DNA of 16,285 nucleotides from Microbaculum marinum (lineage in GTDB: Bacteria; Pseudomonadota; Alphaproteobacteria; Rhizobiales; Tepidamorphaceae), in NCBI RefSeq assembly GCF_042646165.1, contig NZ_JBHRTC010000020.1; one strand, written 5' to 3'. The notes beneath the pieces were generated by a model, which was not told where the DNA came from, ran no database searches, and saw only the letters and a list, made by a program, of their open reading frames with translations. Both the position numbers and the translations under genes were made by a program. Of this stretch, positions 15,315 to 16,285 are shown in pieces. Position 1 is the first letter of the stretch, and each line of letters opens with the position of its first letter.

Positions 15315-15845
15315 TCAGAGCTTCTCGACCTGCCCGTACTCGAGTTCGACCGGCGTTGCCCGGCCGAAGATGGACACGGCGACCTTGAGCCGCGCCCGCT
15401 CCTCGTCGACCTCCTCCACGGTACCGTTGAAGGACGCGAAAGGACCATCGGCGACGCGAACCTGTTCGCCAATGTCGAAATGGACCGACGGCTTGGGCCG
15501 CTCGATCCCTTCTTGAACCTGCTGCAGAATGCGCTGCGCCTCGTTGTCGGAAATCGGCGTCGGCTTGTTGTCCGCACCGAGAAAGCCCGTAACCTTCGGC
15601 GTGTTCTTGATCAAATGGTACGCATCGTCCGTCATGTCCATACGTACGAGGACATATCCCGGAAAAAACTTGCGTTCCGTGTCGATTTTTCGTCCGCGCC
15701 GCACCTCGACCACCTTTTCGGTGGGCACAAGGATCTCCTCGAACGTCTCGGCAAGACCCGTCGCCTCGGCCTTCTCCCGAATTGCCTCGGCGACCTTCTT
15801 TTCGAAGTTCGAATAGGTGTGGACGATGTACCAGCGCATGGCCAT
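15315..15845 (-). CDS. nusG: Transcription termination/antitermination factor NusG
   Basis: NusG binds RNA polymerase across the cleft, suppresses pausing, and links polymerase to Rho or to ribosomal S10. The product is 176 aa. The NGN domain begins with RWYIVHTYSNFEKKVAEAI and includes the conserved RKFFPGYVLVRMDM. The C-terminal KOW domain is FDIGEQVRVADGPFASFNGT followed by VEEVDEERARLKVAVSIFGR. Three starts are possible: TTG at 15854, ATG at 15845 and ATG at 15839. I choose 15845 because the AAGGAGA at 15856-15862 lies 10 nt upstream, while the TTG would be too close and the second ATG too far. That Shine-Dalgarno sequence overlaps the secE stop codon, so the two genes are probably translationally coupled. 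Confidence 0.98.
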   Translation of the reverse strand: MAMRWYIVHTYSNFEKKVAEAIREKAEATGLAETFEEILVPTEKVVEVRRGRKIDTERKFFPGYVLVRMDMTDDAYHLIKNTPKVTGFLGADNKPTPISDNEAQRILQQVQEGIERPKPSVHFDIGEQVRVADGPFASFNGTVEEVDEERARLKVAVSIFGRATPVELEYGQVEKL

Positions 15846-15855
15846 GAGGCCCAAA

Positions 15856-15862
15856 TCTCCTT
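15856..15862 (-). promoter_or_regulatory. Ribosome binding site of nusG
   Basis: AAGGAGA on the minus strand overlaps the TAA stop of secE and sits 10 nt before the ATG at 15845. It decides between three in-frame starts for nusG. Confidence 0.85.
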
Positions 15863-16055
15863 AGCGTGTTCCCAGGAGGAAGCCGACGCCAAACGCCAAA
15901 ATCTGATCGGCAGCCAGGAAAAACAGCGCAGCGAGGGTGACCATGATGAACACCATGATCGTGGTGATGACGGTCTCGCGCCGTGTCGGCCAGGTGACCT
16001 TGCGCCCTTCGGCACGGACCTGCTGTATGAATTCGAACGGGTTGGTTTTCGCCAT
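15861..16055 (-). CDS. secE: Preprotein translocase subunit SecE (short form)
   Basis: SecE clamps SecY in the inner-membrane translocon. The product is 64 aa with one membrane segment, the usual short form outside the enteric bacteria. An amphipathic N-terminal helix (FEFIQQVRAEGRKV) leads to the conserved TWPTRRET signature (residues about 22-29) and then one hydrophobic span, about residues 31-52 (VITTIMVFIMVTLAALFFLA). The frame is open for 32 more codons upstream, but that extension would run through the tRNA-Trp gene. The ATG at 16055 gives the normal MAKTNPFEF N terminus and has AGCAGG a few nt upstream. It is followed immediately by nusG, as in most bacteria. Confidence 0.96.
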   Translation of the reverse strand: MAKTNPFEFIQQVRAEGRKVTWPTRRETVITTIMVFIMVTLAALFFLAADQILAFGVGFLLGTR

Positions 16056-16121
16056 GACCTGCTTCAAGTGGTTCGTCCGGCCAACGCCAACCGTGGGAAT
16101 TGGGCCGATCGTCGTCGGGAT

Positions 16122-16198
16122 TGGCAGGAGTGGAGGGACTCGAACCCCCAACCCCCGGTTTTGGAGACCGGTGCTCTAGCCAGTTGAGCTACACTCCT
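16122..16198 (-). tRNA. trnW: tRNA-Trp (anticodon CCA)
   Basis: The minus strand folds into a complete cloverleaf. The acceptor stem AGGAGTG/CACTCCT has 7 perfect pairs, followed by discriminator G and an encoded CCA end (16122-16124). The D stem is GCTC/GAGC. The anticodon stem CCGGT/ACCGG carries the loop CTCCAAA with anticodon CCA (16162-16164), and the T stem is GGGGG/CCCTC with loop TTCGAGT. It lies 37 nt after tuf and 66 nt before secE. A tuf - tRNA-Trp - secE arrangement is common in alphaproteobacteria, and the three are probably transcribed together and the tRNA cut out. Confidence 0.97.
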
Positions 16199-16235
16199 AT
16201 TCCGACGAGCGTCCAAGACGGCGCCTGCTGTTTCC

Positions 16236-16285
16236 TTACTCGATGATCTGGGAGACGACGCCGGCGCCGACGGTGCGGCCGCCCT
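16236..16285 (-). CDS. tuf: Elongation factor Tu, C-terminal fragment (second copy)
   Basis: Only the last 15 codons, the TAA stop and two bases are present. They read GGRTVGAGVVSQIIE, the standard EF-Tu carboxyl terminus. The gene extends beyond the window edge. Its place upstream of tRNA-Trp and secE identifies it as the tuf copy of the secE-rpoBC region rather than the one following fusA. The two fragments in the window come from opposite ends of the gene, so their identity cannot be compared here. Confidence 0.93.
   Translation of the reverse strand, partial: GGRTVGAGVVSQIIE

Overview
This window is a core translation and transcription locus of an alphaproteobacterium. Every gene lies on the minus strand, so the operons read from high to low coordinates. 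The order is tuf (3' end only) - tRNA-Trp - secE - nusG - rplK - rplA - rplJ - rplL - rpoB - rpoC - small unknown gene - rpsL - rpsG - fusA - tuf (5' end only). The assignment rests on this gene order with tuf at both ends, on protein lengths and sequences typical of the class (RpoB 1382 aa, RpoC 1391 aa, EF-G 691 aa, S7 156 aa), and on strongly G/C-ending codons. I cannot name an order or genus with confidence; it looks like a Hyphomicrobiales/Rhodospirillales-type genome.

Region 1 (about 12.5-16.3 kb) holds the end of one tuf copy, tRNA-Trp(CCA), the SecE translocon subunit, the NusG elongation factor and the L11-L1-L10-L7/L12 ribosomal stalk genes. Two untranslated leaders here look like autoregulatory r-protein sites: nusG-rplK for L1 and rplA-rplJ for L10. 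Region 2 (4.1-12.5 kb) is rpoB-rpoC, the RNA polymerase beta and beta' subunits. A row of strong hairpins separates rplL from rpoB. A 12-bp GAAA-loop terminator followed by a T-rich tract ends the rpoC transcript.

Region 3 (3.15-4.1 kb) is the only part without well-known genes. It has a 104-aa acidic protein that I do not recognise, then a good sigma70-type promoter and a leader of about 230 nt with a 14-nt palindrome and a GNRA-loop hairpin. Region 4 (1-3.15 kb) is the str operon: rpsL, rpsG, fusA and the start of a second tuf. An intrinsic-terminator-like hairpin overlaps the rpsL stop codon.

I see no mobile element, CRISPR array, phage gene or defence system, and no sign of recent transfer. 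The points worth a second look are regulatory RNA structures between genes, the unknown small gene, and the fact that both window ends fall inside tuf, which suggests a contig broken at a repeat.
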